DNA from: Martinezella tropici
GTDB lineage: Bacteria > Pseudomonadota > Alphaproteobacteria > Rhizobiales > Rhizobiaceae
DNA length: 64,000 bases
NCBI GenBank assembly: GCA_000799755.1
Contig: JUHI01000004.1
Location: forward strand, 186,001-250,000
Reading direction: 5' to 3'
The notes beneath the pieces are model-generated. The model was not told the origin of the DNA. It searched no databases and saw nothing but the letters and a program-made list of their open reading frames with translations. The position numbers and the translations under genes were made by a program. This document shows, one piece after another, positions 1 through 9,852 of this stretch. The first letter of the stretch is position 1. The number at the start of each line of letters is the position of its first letter.

Positions 1-1105
1 CCGTGCCGGATTGCTCGGCGCCTCGCTTGGTTTCGGCCACGAGACGTCCGGCCTCTTCGGCACGCTGGCTGGAATCGGCGACCGTCGTGGTGATCTCTTC
101 GAGAGCCGCCGCCGTTTCCTCAACGGAAGCGGCCTGCTGTTCGGTGCGTCTCGAGAAAGCTTCTGCCGAATCACCGAGCTCCCGCGAGCCGGCGGCAATG
201 GCGCTGGCATTGTGGCCGACGGTGGTCAGCGTCTCGGAAAGCTTCTCGATCGTCGCGTTGAAATCGTGGCGAAGCTGCTCCATGGACGGCACGAAGGGCC
301 GTTCGACCTTTTTCGTCAGATCGCCTTCCGAGAGGTTGCGCAGCGCGCCGGCGAGTTCGCTGATGGCGCTCATGCGCGACGTGACATCCGTCGCGAATTT
401 CACGACCTTGTAGACCTTGCCGTCGGCATCGACGATCGGATTATAGGCGGCTTGAATCCAGATTTCCTTGCCGCCCTTGCCGTAGCGGACGAATTCGTTG
501 GCGATGAACTCGCCTTGCGCCAGACGTTGCCAGAAGCGCTTGTATTCCTCCGTGCGGGCATAGGTCGGATCGCAGAAGAGGCTGTGATGCTTGCCGACGA
601 TCTCGCCGAGCGCATACCCCATGGCGTTGCAGAAGTTCTCGTTCGCCGTCAGGATCTCGCCGGTCGGCAGGAATTCGATGACGGCCTGCGAATGGGAAAT
701 CGCCTCGAGCTTGCCGGCGTCGTCGATTGCCTTCCTCTTGGTTTCGGTGACGTCGGCCGCGAATTTTACAACCTTCACCGGCTTACCGTTGCGGAAGACG
801 GGGTTGTAGGAGGCCTGTATCCAGATCTCGCGATTGCCCTTGGCGAGCCGCTTGTAGGTGCCGGCATCATATTCGCCGCGGCCGAGACGCGCCCAGAAAT
901 CGTGATAGGCAGGGGTCGTGATATAGGCGGGGTCGCAGAACATCCGGTGGTGGTTGCCGACGATCTCCTTGAGGTCATAGCCGAGCGCGCGGCAGAAATT
1001 CTCGTTTGCGGTCAGGACCTTGCCCTGAAGGTCGAACTCGATGATGGCCTGCGATTTGGAAACGGCGGAAAGAATGCGGCTGGCATCCGATGATAGACTG
1101 AACAT
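1..1105 (-). CDS. Methyl-accepting chemotaxis protein with two PAS domains (3' part cut by window edge)
   Basis: Cytosolic chemoreceptor that signals through CheA/CheW. Reading from the ATG at 1105 there is no transmembrane segment. Two PAS domains follow in tandem (about residues 10-125 and 130-245). Each has the NENFC and E(I/L)VG..H motifs and the typical ending V.KFA.DVT. After a short HAMP-like linker (about 250-300) comes the start of the MCP signalling coiled coil, with QQAASVEETAAALEEIT near residue 330. The reading frame is open to position 1, so the rest of the signalling domain lies left of the window. Paired PAS domains without membrane anchors suggest sensing of redox state or a small internal ligand; the ligand cannot be read. 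A cheW-like gene lies just upstream on the same strand. Confidence 0.93.
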   Translation of the reverse strand, partial: MFSLSSDASRILSAVSKSQAIIEFDLQGKVLTANENFCRALGYDLKEIVGNHHRMFCDPAYITTPAYHDFWARLGRGEYDAGTYKRLAKGNREIWIQASYNPVFRNGKPVKVVKFAADVTETKRKAIDDAGKLEAISHSQAVIEFLPTGEILTANENFCNAMGYALGEIVGKHHSLFCDPTYARTEEYKRFWQRLAQGEFIANEFVRYGKGGKEIWIQAAYNPIVDADGKVYKVVKFATDVTSRMSAISELAGALRNLSEGDLTKKVERPFVPSMEQLRHDFNATIEKLSETLTTVGHNASAIAAGSRELGDSAEAFSRRTEQQAASVEETAAALEEITTTVADSSQRAEEAGRLVAETKRGAEQSGT

Positions 1106-1345
1106 TCCTATTCCCTCTCATAAAGCTCGCGCCTGCCCGGGCGTCGATTGATGGCATCGAAGCGGGCGGCCGCGCTCGTCGGCGCGCCAGAAACGGCGTT
1201 CCGCTCGGGATGGTCGGAATGTTGAGATTGTATTTTCTTTCCTCGCTTCACAATCGATGATGGATCTTTCTCCCTTAATATTGAGTAAAAATTAGCGCAT
1301 TAGAAATTATAATTTAAATAAAACATAATTAACTAAAATAACTAG

Positions 1346-1375
1346 GAAACAAAAACCGCCGCGGAAGGGCGACGG
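1346..1375 (-). terminator. Rho-independent terminator of the CheW-like gene
   Basis: On the minus strand a 7-bp stem (CCGTCGC/GCGGCGG, one G-T pair, loop CCTTCC; 1356-1375) is followed by TTTTTGTTT. It lies 27 bp past the stop of the CheW-like gene. The rest of the 297-bp gap up to the receptor gene is very AT-rich (about 1240-1345) and probably holds the receptor promoter. I see no gene in it. Confidence 0.8.
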
Positions 1376-1402
1376 TTCTTAAAAGCGGAATATGCTGCGA
1401 AG

Positions 1403-1879
1403 TTATGCAGCGAGTTCGTCTGTCTCGTTTTCCTTGAACATCTTGGCAAGGTTCAGGAAGCAGATCATGCCGTTCTCCGTTGCGATGATGCCTTCGCAAT
1501 AGGCGCGATCGAAGGAGGCGGTTACTTCCGGAACGGGCTGAACCTGTTCGGAGGCGATCGTGAGAATATCCGAGACACGGTCAACGAGCATGCCGATGAC
1601 CATGTTGTGTACTTCGGCAACAACGATGGCGCTGCGCTCGTTGGCGACCGTGCTCTGCATGCCGAGCTTGTAGGCGAGGTCGATGATCGGGATTACCGAG
1701 CCGCGCAGGTTCATGACGCCGATGACATCGGCCGGTGCGTGCGGGATCGGCGTCGACGGCGCCCAGCCGCGAATTTCGCGGATCGTGGTGGTCTTGACGC
1801 AGAATTCCTGATCATGCAGCCGGAAAGCAATGATCTCCAAAGTTTCGCCGCTGAAGCTGGTGGAATTGATCGTGGCCAT
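1403..1879 (-). CDS. cheW: CheW-like chemotaxis coupling protein
   Basis: 158-aa protein consisting of one CheW domain, which links chemoreceptors to the CheA kinase. Visible hallmarks are the opening ETLEIIAFRL, the VIGVMNLRGSVIPIIDL block near residues 55-75, and the second-half VVAEV...GMLVDRVSDIL and ATENGMICFLNL segments. The ATG at 1879 is chosen because GGGAAGAA precedes it at good spacing and CheW proteins start just before the first beta strand. A longer in-frame opening exists upstream but runs through a repeat-like intergenic stretch. The neighbouring receptor suggests they work in one array; this may be an accessory CheW rather than the copy of the main che operon. Confidence 0.93.
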   Translation of the reverse strand: MATINSTSFSGETLEIIAFRLHDQEFCVKTTTIREIRGWAPSTPIPHAPADVIGVMNLRGSVIPIIDLAYKLGMQSTVANERSAIVVAEVHNMVIGMLVDRVSDILTIASEQVQPVPEVTASFDRAYCEGIIATENGMICFLNLAKMFKENETDELAA

Positions 1880-2143
1880 GAACGTTCTTCCCATTGAACC
1901 GTGACGCCAAATCCGGCGTGTTGTTGGCACGATAGAGCAAGAACATTGCTCAAACCTAAATCTATACACACGGTTTCGGCAGTATAAGCACGTAGAGCAC
2001 GATGCTGGAAGTATGGAGGTTGTAAAGGGAGGCCAGCCACCCGCCCTCGTGGTTCGAGACGGGCCTTTGGGCCTCCTCACCATGAGGGCTGATCTTCCGT
2101 GTTGTTGAAAAATCATGCGCCGTATCGAGGGCCGGCTTCGCTC

Positions 2144-2178
2144 CATCCTCACCCTGAGCTTGTCGAAGGGCGAGGATG
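2144..2178. repeat. Imperfect palindromic intergenic repeat
   Basis: CATCCTC...GAGGATG arms enclose CACCCTGAGC and TTGTCGAAGGG, a palindrome often seen scattered between genes in rhizobia and other proteobacteria (family knowledge; copy number cannot be checked here). A degenerate relative (GGCCTCCTCACCATGAGGG) lies near 2070. The 323-bp gap 1880-2202 holds these elements and the CheW promoter. I see no gene. Confidence 0.6.
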
Positions 2179-2202
2179 GTCTCGAGGGAAGAATGGACAG
2201 CC

Positions 2203-3144
2203 TCAGGCGGCCCGGGTCGGGCGATCGAAGATGCGGCGGCCGAAGAGGCTTGCAGCCATCTCCACGAGAACGCGGGCGCTCTTGCCACGATCGTCGAGGA
2301 AGGGGTTGAGTTCGACGAGATCGAGCGACGAGACGAGGTTGCTGTCGGACAGCATCTCCATGATCAGATGCGCCTCTCGATAGGTGGCGCCGCCCGGCAC
2401 CGTGGTTCCGACGCCCGGTGCTATGTCCGGATCGAGAAAATCAACGTCGAAGCTGACATGCAGCAGGCCGTTGGCGGCGCTGACGGTATCGAGCACCTTG
2501 CGCATGATAGCCGCGACACCCTGCTCGTCGAGCGAGCGCATGTCGAAGACGTTCACGCCGTGCTCGCGGATTTCCTCACGCTCGCGCGCGTCGACGGAGC
2601 GGATGCCGACCTGGAACACCTTCGTCGGGTCGACCAGCGGCCGGCCGGCCGGCAGCACGCCCTCGATCTCGGCCTCGCCGCAATAATAGGCGACAGGCAT
2701 GCCATGAATATTGCCTGACGGCGAGGTGGCCGGCGAATTGAAATCGGAATGGGCGTCGAGCCAGAGCACGAACAGCGGACGGCCGACTTCGGCTGCATGG
2801 CGGGCCATGCCGGAAACGCTGCCCATGGACAGGCTATGGTCGCCGCCAAGGATCAGCGGGAAACCGCCTGACGATACGACATCGAAAACCTTTGCTTCCA
2901 GCGCGCGCGTGAAGGCGCCGACGATCTTCAGATTATGCGCCTGCGGATGCTCCGGCAGGTCTGCCGCCGGCGCCGGATGCAGGTCGCCGCTGTCCGTGAC
3001 GCGATGGCCGAGTTCGATCAGCGTGGTTTCGATGCCGGCGATGCGGAGCGCCGTCGGGCCCATGCCGGCGCCGCGGCGGCCGGAGCCTTCCTCCAGGGGA
3101 ACGCCGATCAGGGTAACGGGAGTGGATTGGGTATTCATCGGCAT
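2203..3144 (-). CDS. rocF: Arginase
   Basis: Hydrolyses L-arginine to ornithine and urea, for use of arginine as nitrogen source. The 313-aa length fits the ureohydrolase family. The binuclear manganese ligands are all present: GGDHS (100-104), DAHSDFN (130-136) and DVDFLDP (233-239), with Glu278 in DLVELNP near the substrate pocket. The SGNIHGMP segment (143-150) is typical of arginases rather than agmatinases. Two possible ATG starts lie two codons apart (3144, 3138). The 216-bp gap upstream presumably carries the promoter; I recognise no regulator gene beside it. Symbol follows the Bacillus name; agrobacterial literature also uses other names. Confidence 0.93.
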   Translation of the reverse strand: MPMNTQSTPVTLIGVPLEEGSGRRGAGMGPTALRIAGIETTLIELGHRVTDSGDLHPAPAADLPEHPQAHNLKIVGAFTRALEAKVFDVVSSGGFPLILGGDHSLSMGSVSGMARHAAEVGRPLFVLWLDAHSDFNSPATSPSGNIHGMPVAYYCGEAEIEGVLPAGRPLVDPTKVFQVGIRSVDAREREEIREHGVNVFDMRSLDEQGVAAIMRKVLDTVSAANGLLHVSFDVDFLDPDIAPGVGTTVPGGATYREAHLIMEMLSDSNLVSSLDLVELNPFLDDRGKSARVLVEMAASLFGRRIFDRPTRAA

Positions 3145-3360
3145 TGCTCCGAGGGTTAGAGGCTGTTGCCCACATTATCGATTTTCCGCATGACAGCAAA
3201 AAGATGGAAAATTGTCCAAAATTGGCTGGCTTTTGGCGAATTGATCAATTCGATTTGGCAAAAATGACAAGCATATTGGCGGCCGGGCAGCATCCTCTTC
3301 GGCTTGCCGGGAAACAGCGTCCGAATGAGGCAGTCTACGAGGGGCGCGGAGATTTGTCCC

Positions 3361-6300
3361 TCAATACTCATGCTCGTAGACGATGCCGGCTTCGCCGGCG
3401 CCATCCGAGCCTGCCGCGCCGCGCAGCTTCACGCCGCGCCCGACATCGAGATTGATGATCGCCTTGGTGTTGTTGTCGGCGCCCTGCTGCACTTCGATAT
3501 AGGTGCGCTTGTTAAGGTATTTGCCGGCGCCGACCTGCGCCTGGCCGTTCGCATCCGTGGAAATGTCGAGATCATCAACACCGAGATGGCTGCGAAGACC
3601 CTCGAACAACGAGGTGGAGCGTCCGCCCGCGAGCTGGCTTGCCGCATCGGCGAGCTGGGCGATCTGCATGGCGGATAGTTTCGACATGGACTGGCCGAAG
3701 ATCAGCTGCGCCAGCACTTCGTCCTGCGGCAAGGTCGGCGAGGAGGAGAAGCCGATCTGCGGATCGGTCGCAAGGCCGGTCACGTCGACCGTGATGGTCG
3801 TGGAGCCTGCCGTCGACGTTGCTTCCATGTTGAGGGCCGGCGTCAGATCGCCGCCGAAGGTGATTTTGCTCGTATCGGTGAAGTCGAGCCGGCGGCTGAG
3901 AATCGTCAGGCGCCCGCGCCGCATGGTGAAACCACCGGATACGATGGGTTGCGCGGCTGTTCCGCGCACCGTGATGCTGCCGCCGAGTTCGGCGTCGATA
4001 CCGCGACCGCGCACGAAGATCTGCGAGGGCGCGTCGAGCTGCAGGTCGATGCCGAGAGTGGTCGACTTGCTGCGCGGCCCTTCAGGCTGCTGGTCCTTGA
4101 ACTGAGCCGTGACGGCAGCTGGCGCATTCTTGTGCTTGATGTTGATTTCCGACAGCGAGGCCGGAAGCTTTTCAGGCACGGTGATCGACGCCTTGTTGAT
4201 CCTGAGATTACCTGTGAGCATCGGCGCGGTCATCAGCGGACCCTTGACGCCGAGCGTGCCGTTGACGGTCGCAGCCACCAGCGTCCCATCAACATAGGTG
4301 GCATTGTTGAACTTCACCTGGATGTCGGCCGGGAAGCCGCTGTCCGGCGTAATGCCGACCGTGCCGCTGCCCGATATGCTGCCGCCGCTGGCGAGATTGC
4401 CGCTGAGCCGCGAGATGACCGCCTGCTTGCCGTCGAGCGTGACCGTGGCGGCAAGGCCGTTCAGGGTCAGATTGCGGCGGACATCGACGAGCTTGGCGCC
4501 GTCGGTGGTGATCGTGCCTGATATGGCGGGTGCTGCGGTGGTGCCGCCGATCTGCATGTCGATCTTGGCTGCGCCCGTCACGACCAGCGCCTGAGCCGCA
4601 AGCTGGCCGGCAAGCGCATCGAAGGGCAGATTGCCCGAAAATTTAAGCGCCATCGCCTTGTTGCCGGCAATGGCGACGGTGCCGCCGCCGTTCAATGCGA
4701 GACCGCTCTGGCCGGTCAGGTTGGTGTTGATGGTCACGACATTGTCGGCGAACTTGCCGTCGGCCTTGATCCCAAGCGGTGCGAGGCCGGCGGACTTCGT
4801 CTGGCTTGTCGCGGCGCCCGTCCAATTGGTCTGAAACACGACGGTTGGCGAAGTGGCCTTGCCGCTCACCGCCACCGTGCCGGAGATGGCGCCTTCGGCT
4901 GCCAGTGTCGGGGCGAAGACATTGGCAAGGCTCGCCGGCAGATTGGCGATCTTGGCATTGATGTTCAGGCTTTGGCCGGCGGTTCCGTCGACGGTGACCG
5001 AGCCGCCGCCCGTCTGGAGGGTCAAGCCGTTCAATGAGGCGACGCCATTCTTGATGACGATCTTCGTCGGTGCCGCGAGCTTTACCGGTACTGTCCGTGG
5101 TGCGCCGGCGAAGGCGTCGAGGTTTACGACCGTCTGGCCGTCCGCAGTCTCGACGCTGCCGCGTGTCGTCAGCGGAGCGTTGTCATAGGTCGATTTCAGA
5201 TCGAAATCCGTGCGGCTGCCTTGCTGGGTGAAGGTCAGGCCGAGATTGGCGATGCGATTGGCGCCCGATGCAATGGCGTCGGCGCGGATGCTGCCATTCG
5301 CCGAGAAGGCCTTCAGGTCGTCGACGGTCAGCGCGACGGCCGGCTTGCTGATGACGAGATCGTCGCGACGGATGCCGTTACCGTTGGCGTTCACCTTCAG
5401 GCCGATCTTGCCGTTGGCACTGGCGATATCGAGCGAGCCCTTGAGGTCACCCTCGGCCTTCTGTCCGGCCAGCGCCGCAAGCAGGCTGAGGTCGGGCAGA
5501 TCAAAGGTCAGTGCGCCTGTCGGCTCGAAACTCGGCGACAGCTCCATCTTGCCTTGCAGCTTGTTGGTGCCGATTTCGGCGGCCAGCGACGGAATGCTGG
5601 TACGGCCGTCCTTGGAAACCGCGTCGGCGGTGATGCGGATCGGCTTGCCGTCGATCGAGCCGTTTGCCTGCATATTTGCCTGTGGCGCCTTGGGGTCTGC
5701 GGTTCCCGTCACGCCGATGTCGAGCGTATCCAGCAGCCGTCCGGCCAGCTTGACATTGACAGCCTTGACCGTCGCATCGATGCCGAGTGCTGAAAGCGGG
5801 CCTTTGGCCTTGAGGCCGATATCGGCCTGCCCCTGTGCATTCGGGACGAGCTTTGAGAGATCGAGCACCTTGCCCGACAGATCCGACGTCAATGACTGGC
5901 CGTTGAGGGCGACATTGCCGTTGATCTCGGCGACATTGGATTTCACCGCCAGATTGGACAGCGTCATCTTGGCCGGCACGGTGCCCGCGACCTGGCCTTC
6001 CAGCGAAATCGTGCCTTCGAACTTGTTGGAGACGCCGTCAGGCAGGACGCCGGGGAGCGCGAAGAGCTTGAAGTTGCCCGTCAGTGCCTTCGAGGACAGC
6101 GTGTACTTGCCGTTGACGGTGCCGCCGATGCTGGCGCTTTCGAGCGTCGTATTGTTGAAGCCGATCGTGTCGGGCGAGAGCTGCAAGGGGGCGGTCAGCG
6201 AGATCGGCGCCCGGACGAGGCGGTTGAGATCGGCGCTGACGAAAGCCGTCTGGCCGACGACGAGGCGAAGCTGCAGCGGACCGGACATGCCGGCAAGATT

Positions 6301-7545
6301 GAAGGCGTCGCTGCGGGCGCTGAGATTGATTTGCCCGATATTGCCCTGTGGCGTGCTGGCGCTGTCGAGCGCCGCCTTGGCATCAATCTTCACCGATTGG
6401 GCAGCACCCGTCAGCGCGATGTCGACGCGCGAAATCAAGGCACGGACCTCGCCGTCTTCCATCGGCCAGCGGAAGTCGACGGGGCCGGAAGTGCCGATCA
6501 GATTGGCATTGAGGCTGTTGTTGCCGGCGGGATCGAGCGTGCCGGACGCGGCAAGCACGGCGCTGCCGGTGGCAAGGTTGCCGGTCTGGATATCGATCTT
6601 GCCCTTGCCGTCGAAGGTTGCCGAGACATCGATGGTCGTCTGCCCGGCAAAGAGCGGCCGCATGGTCGGCGGCAGGAGAGAATCGACGTCGCCGCCGCCC
6701 TTGACGTCGATATGGTGCAACCCGTCGGTGGAGAGGCTGTGGTGGCCGGTGATGGCGACGGTCGGTTTGCCGTCGAGCGCTGCCTGCAGCTTACCGGCCC
6801 AATTCGAGAGGGGGCCGTCGCCGGAAAGATCGATATTGACGGCCGGACCGCCAGGCAGATGCAAGAGCCCGGCTAGCATGCCGTCGCGCGGCTCGGAGAT
6901 CTGCGTCTTCAGCTTCAGCTGGTTTTCGGCCGGCGCGAAGGCGATGTCGGCGGAGAGTTTGGCATCGGGCACATCTTGACGGCTGGCATTCAGCGTCAGG
7001 CCCATGCTGCTGCTGTTTGCCTTGACGCTGCCGTTGGCCGCCAGAACGAAGTCCTGTCCGGCGACAGCCTGCCCGACGCGGAGATCGGGCAGCGCGATGG
7101 TGCCGATATCGATGGCGATGGGTAACGAGAAGCCGCTGCCGCCCGTCGACGAGGTTTCCGGCGCGGGTGTGGCCGTCGATACGGGCAGCCGCTCGAAATC
7201 GACGACATCAGCCGCGACGCGATCGGCGTGGAAGGTGCCGGTCAGCAAGGACAGCGGAGACCAGTCGACGGCAAGGTTCTGCACCTTGGCATAGGTGCCC
7301 TTCGTATCCGCTACGGTGATCGAACCGACCCTCAGGCTGCCGTTCAGCAATCCGGAGGGTGCGGCAATGGCAATGGTGCGATCCGGCGTCGAGGCGAGCT
7401 TTGCCACCTGGTCGACGGCATAGCCGGTTGCAGAGGGCACCAAGCCGACGACGAGCACAGCCGCGATCACGAGCACAAGGATGGCCACGACCGCGTATGC
7501 GATCCAGCGCACCAATCTGCCGAGGATTCGAATCAATATGCTCAT
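3361..7545 (-). CDS. tamB: Translocation and assembly module inner-membrane protein TamB
   Basis: 1394-aa envelope protein. An N-terminal membrane anchor (about residues 12-38, rich in V, A, I, L) is followed by a very long periplasmic part of alternating beta strands with recurring G-x-L/V-x-G patterns. The C-terminal DUF490/TamB domain (about 1050-1394) contains RGRGIDAELGG, GGFTMRRGRL and the end LRGAAGSDGAGEAGIVYEHEY-like strand. TamB spans the periplasm and works with the outer-membrane barrel TamA in inserting outer-membrane proteins and moving lipids. The gene follows tamA by 65 bp on the same strand, so the two are likely co-transcribed. Confidence 0.93.
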   Translation of the reverse strand: MSILIRILGRLVRWIAYAVVAILVLVIAAVLVVGLVPSATGYAVDQVAKLASTPDRTIAIAAPSGLLNGSLRVGSITVADTKGTYAKVQNLAVDWSPLSLLTGTFHADRVAADVVDFERLPVSTATPAPETSSTGGSGFSLPIAIDIGTIALPDLRVGQAVAGQDFVLAANGSVKANSSSMGLTLNASRQDVPDAKLSADIAFAPAENQLKLKTQISEPRDGMLAGLLHLPGGPAVNIDLSGDGPLSNWAGKLQAALDGKPTVAITGHHSLSTDGLHHIDVKGGGDVDSLLPPTMRPLFAGQTTIDVSATFDGKGKIDIQTGNLATGSAVLAASGTLDPAGNNSLNANLIGTSGPVDFRWPMEDGEVRALISRVDIALTGAAQSVKIDAKAALDSASTPQGNIGQINLSARSDAFNLAGMSGPLQLRLVVGQTAFVSADLNRLVRAPISLTAPLQLSPDTIGFNNTTLESASIGGTVNGKYTLSSKALTGNFKLFALPGVLPDGVSNKFEGTISLEGQVAGTVPAKMTLSNLAVKSNVAEINGNVALNGQSLTSDLSGKVLDLSKLVPNAQGQADIGLKAKGPLSALGIDATVKAVNVKLAGRLLDTLDIGVTGTADPKAPQANMQANGSIDGKPIRITADAVSKDGRTSIPSLAAEIGTNKLQGKMELSPSFEPTGALTFDLPDLSLLAALAGQKAEGDLKGSLDIASANGKIGLKVNANGNGIRRDDLVISKPAVALTVDDLKAFSANGSIRADAIASGANRIANLGLTFTQQGSRTDFDLKSTYDNAPLTTRGSVETADGQTVVNLDAFAGAPRTVPVKLAAPTKIVIKNGVASLNGLTLQTGGGSVTVDGTAGQSLNINAKIANLPASLANVFAPTLAAEGAISGTVAVSGKATSPTVVFQTNWTGAATSQTKSAGLAPLGIKADGKFADNVVTINTNLTGQSGLALNGGGTVAIAGNKAMALKFSGNLPFDALAGQLAAQALVVTGAAKIDMQIGGTTAAPAISGTITTDGAKLVDVRRNLTLNGLAATVTLDGKQAVISRLSGNLASGGSISGSGTVGITPDSGFPADIQVKFNNATYVDGTLVAATVNGTLGVKGPLMTAPMLTGNLRINKASITVPEKLPASLSEINIKHKNAPAAVTAQFKDQQPEGPRSKSTTLGIDLQLDAPSQIFVRGRGIDAELGGSITVRGTAAQPIVSGGFTMRRGRLTILSRRLDFTDTSKITFGGDLTPALNMEATSTAGSTTITVDVTGLATDPQIGFSSSPTLPQDEVLAQLIFGQSMSKLSAMQIAQLADAASQLAGGRSTSLFEGLRSHLGVDDLDISTDANGQAQVGAGKYLNKRTYIEVQQGADNNTKAIINLDVGRGVKLRGAAGSDGAGEAGIVYEHEY

Positions 7546-7610
7546 GAAAGCGACAGTAACCTCAATTTTGTAACCGTGTGCTGAACCGTACGCGACAACT
7601 AGACGGTTTG

Positions 7611-9536
7611 TCAGAAGGCCTGACCGATGCCGGCGTAGATGCCATAAGATGTGCCATCGTCATATTTCTTCAACGGCACGGCGACATCAAGCCTGATCGG
7701 GCCGAAGGGCGTAGCGTAGCGCAGGCCGACGCCCGCGCCAATGCGCACATCGGTAAACTCCGGGAAGACGGTGTCGGTGACGCTGCCCATGTCGACGAAG
7801 GGCACGACACCGATCGTATCGGTTATCTTGACGCGAGCTTCGAAGGAGGCGGTCACATAGGAGCGCCCGCCGGTTTCGTCACCGTTGGAGTTGTAGGGCG
7901 AAATCTCCTGATAGCTGTAGCCGCGTACCGAGCCGCCGCCGCCGGCATAGAAGCGCCGGGTGGCGGGAATGTCCGCGATGCTGTTTGCGCCTATCAGCGA
8001 GCCCGCGGCGAGCTTGCCGGCAAAAATGACGTTGTCGTTGGCGCCGATGCCCTTGTAGCCGGTGATCGAGCCCTCGAAGGAGCTGAAGACCGAGCCGCCT
8101 ATGGCATCGTAGCTCGGCTTGGCGCTGATCGAAGCGCGGTAGCCCTCCGTCGGGTCCAGCTTGTTGTCGCGCGTGTCGCGGACATATTCGAGTGGGATCG
8201 CGATCGTCAGATAGTTCTGCTTGCCGAAGGCGGCGGTGGTGTCGGATTCATAGGATACTTCGCCGCCGGCCGAGACTGTATCCTGATCGTTGATCTCATA
8301 GGCCAGAGCGCCGCTTGCCGTCACGAGATTGGCGTCATAGGCGTCGGGATGCAGGGTCTGCATCTTAAAGGCGGCGGTAAAGGTCGCCGATGGATAGAAG
8401 GTCGCGGGCCGGACATAGGTGATGCCCGCACTGTAGTCGAGCTGACTGACATCCGTGGTTTCGCCGAGACGAGAGACAGATCCCTCGATGCGCAGCGAGT
8501 CGGCGCGGCCCGTCAGGTTGCGATGCCCCCAATAGCCTTGCAGGCCGAAACCGTCGATGGTGGAATATTGCGCGCCGACGCCGAAGAAGCGCTGCTTGCC
8601 TTCCGATACCTCGATGGTTGTGGGAATGCTGCCGTCCGGTGCCAACTTGTCGGCCTCGCGGATGGTGACGCTGGAGAAGACGCCGAGTTTCCGCAGGCGA
8701 TCCGAGGCCTTCTTCAATTCCTCCGGCGAATAGGGCCTGCCTTCGTTGATGCGGGCGTAGCGCTTGATAAAGTCAGGATCGACCGATTTCTGGCCAGTGA
8801 CGCCGACATTGCCGAAGGGGGCGACGGGGCCGCTATAGATTTGCAGCGAAACGTCGACCGTGTTGCTTGCGTGGTCGGCGACAACCTCGCGCTTGTCGAG
8901 TTTGGCGAGCGGATGGCCCTCGTTCTTGAAGTCGGCGACCATTTTGTCGCCTGCCTTCAGAATGGTGAGGGAGCCGGCATTGCCGCCCGGCACGAGGCCG
9001 TATTTGACCGGGTCCAGCCTTGCGGCATCGCCGAGCAGGTTGATCTTGCCGAGCTTGAAAACAGGGCCGGGATTGACGCTGATGGTGACGGCAACGGGCT
9101 TGGCGCGGCTAAAGGTCGGCGTCGGCGGCAAGGCGTCGAGAGGCGTACCATTGATGGTAATGGTGACGACGCCGCCGTAACGCGCCTTCTCATAAAGCGC
9201 TGCGATCAGCCGGTCGCGATCGTCACGCGCCTTTACGACGACGCCGAGGTCACCGGATACGGGCTTCTTCTCGTCGGAGATCAGCATCGAGGTATCGCTC
9301 AACGCGTCCTTGAGATCCTTGTCGAGATTGCCTGACTTGAAATCGACCGTGTAGTGGACGGGATCGGAAACCTGATCCGTTGTTTCGTCCTCACCCCAGA
9401 GCTTTATGCCGAAGAGCTTGAATGCAAAGGCGTTTCCAGCGCACACCGGACCGAGCGCAAGGGCTGCCGCAACCGCTGCCACGGTTCCTGCCTGCCGATA
9501 CGCAATACTCTTTCTCGGTTCAGTTCTTTTATGCAT
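7611..9536 (-). CDS. tamA: Outer-membrane assembly protein TamA (Omp85 family)
   Basis: 641-aa Omp85-type protein. A signal peptide is visible (basic start, hydrophobic run AAVAAALALGPV, cleavage near AFA around residue 39). Three POTRA-like repeats follow (about 60-300), then a 16-strand barrel domain. GYWGHRNLTGRADSLRIEGS starts the barrel, and RFYAGGGGSVRGYSYQ is the conserved loop-6 VRGY motif. The chain ends in a strand closing with phenylalanine, the usual signal for the Bam machinery. TamA works with TamB in outer-membrane assembly. It is the first gene of the tamA-tamB pair. Confidence 0.94.
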   Translation of the reverse strand: MHKRTEPRKSIAYRQAGTVAAVAAALALGPVCAGNAFAFKLFGIKLWGEDETTDQVSDPVHYTVDFKSGNLDKDLKDALSDTSMLISDEKKPVSGDLGVVVKARDDRDRLIAALYEKARYGGVVTITINGTPLDALPPTPTFSRAKPVAVTISVNPGPVFKLGKINLLGDAARLDPVKYGLVPGGNAGSLTILKAGDKMVADFKNEGHPLAKLDKREVVADHASNTVDVSLQIYSGPVAPFGNVGVTGQKSVDPDFIKRYARINEGRPYSPEELKKASDRLRKLGVFSSVTIREADKLAPDGSIPTTIEVSEGKQRFFGVGAQYSTIDGFGLQGYWGHRNLTGRADSLRIEGSVSRLGETTDVSQLDYSAGITYVRPATFYPSATFTAAFKMQTLHPDAYDANLVTASGALAYEINDQDTVSAGGEVSYESDTTAAFGKQNYLTIAIPLEYVRDTRDNKLDPTEGYRASISAKPSYDAIGGSVFSSFEGSITGYKGIGANDNVIFAGKLAAGSLIGANSIADIPATRRFYAGGGGSVRGYSYQEISPYNSNGDETGGRSYVTASFEARVKITDTIGVVPFVDMGSVTDTVFPEFTDVRIGAGVGLRYATPFGPIRLDVAVPLKKYDDGTSYGIYAGIGQAF

Positions 9537-9795
9537 ACGCCGCTTTACGGTTACATGAGAACTTACTCAGTTTGACGTTTCCCGGGAGTTAACGCGCGGC
9601 CACCATAGAGGCAAAAGTCTCTCAGGTGTACCGTTTTGGAGTCAAAAACCTTGAAAATGTGCCCGATAAAGGTCGAAATGCCGGCGCTTGCGGCGCGTTT
9701 CCGCGTGTTCAGGCAGCCCGAAAGCCGACCCGTTTGAGTTGTCCGGAGAGTGCCAGGACTGATGCGGCTGGCCGTGGGGTGCGTCACGTATAGGA

Positions 9796-9830
9796 ATCAA
9801 AAAGTCCCGGATCTTGCGATCCGGGACTTT
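9796..9830 (-). terminator. Strong terminator after the glycine-zipper gene
   Basis: A perfect 13-bp stem (9801-9813 with 9818-9830) around the loop TTGC is followed on the minus strand by a T run, 22 bp beyond the stop of the lipoprotein gene at 9853. The rest of the 316-bp gap down to tamA (9537-9795) shows no gene. It presumably holds the tamA promoter. Confidence 0.88.
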
Positions 9831-9852
9831 CGAAATCTCGATCGAGGATCGA

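Noticed and set aside
3156..3404. Minus-strand ORF between arginase and tamB
   Set aside because: It covers the arginase upstream region and the end of tamB, has no ribosome site or domain, and is more likely promoter DNA.
5210..6979. Long open frame of 589 codons on the plus strand
   Set aside because: It is the antisense shadow of tamB; the minus-strand frame has clear membrane anchor and TamB-domain features over its whole length.
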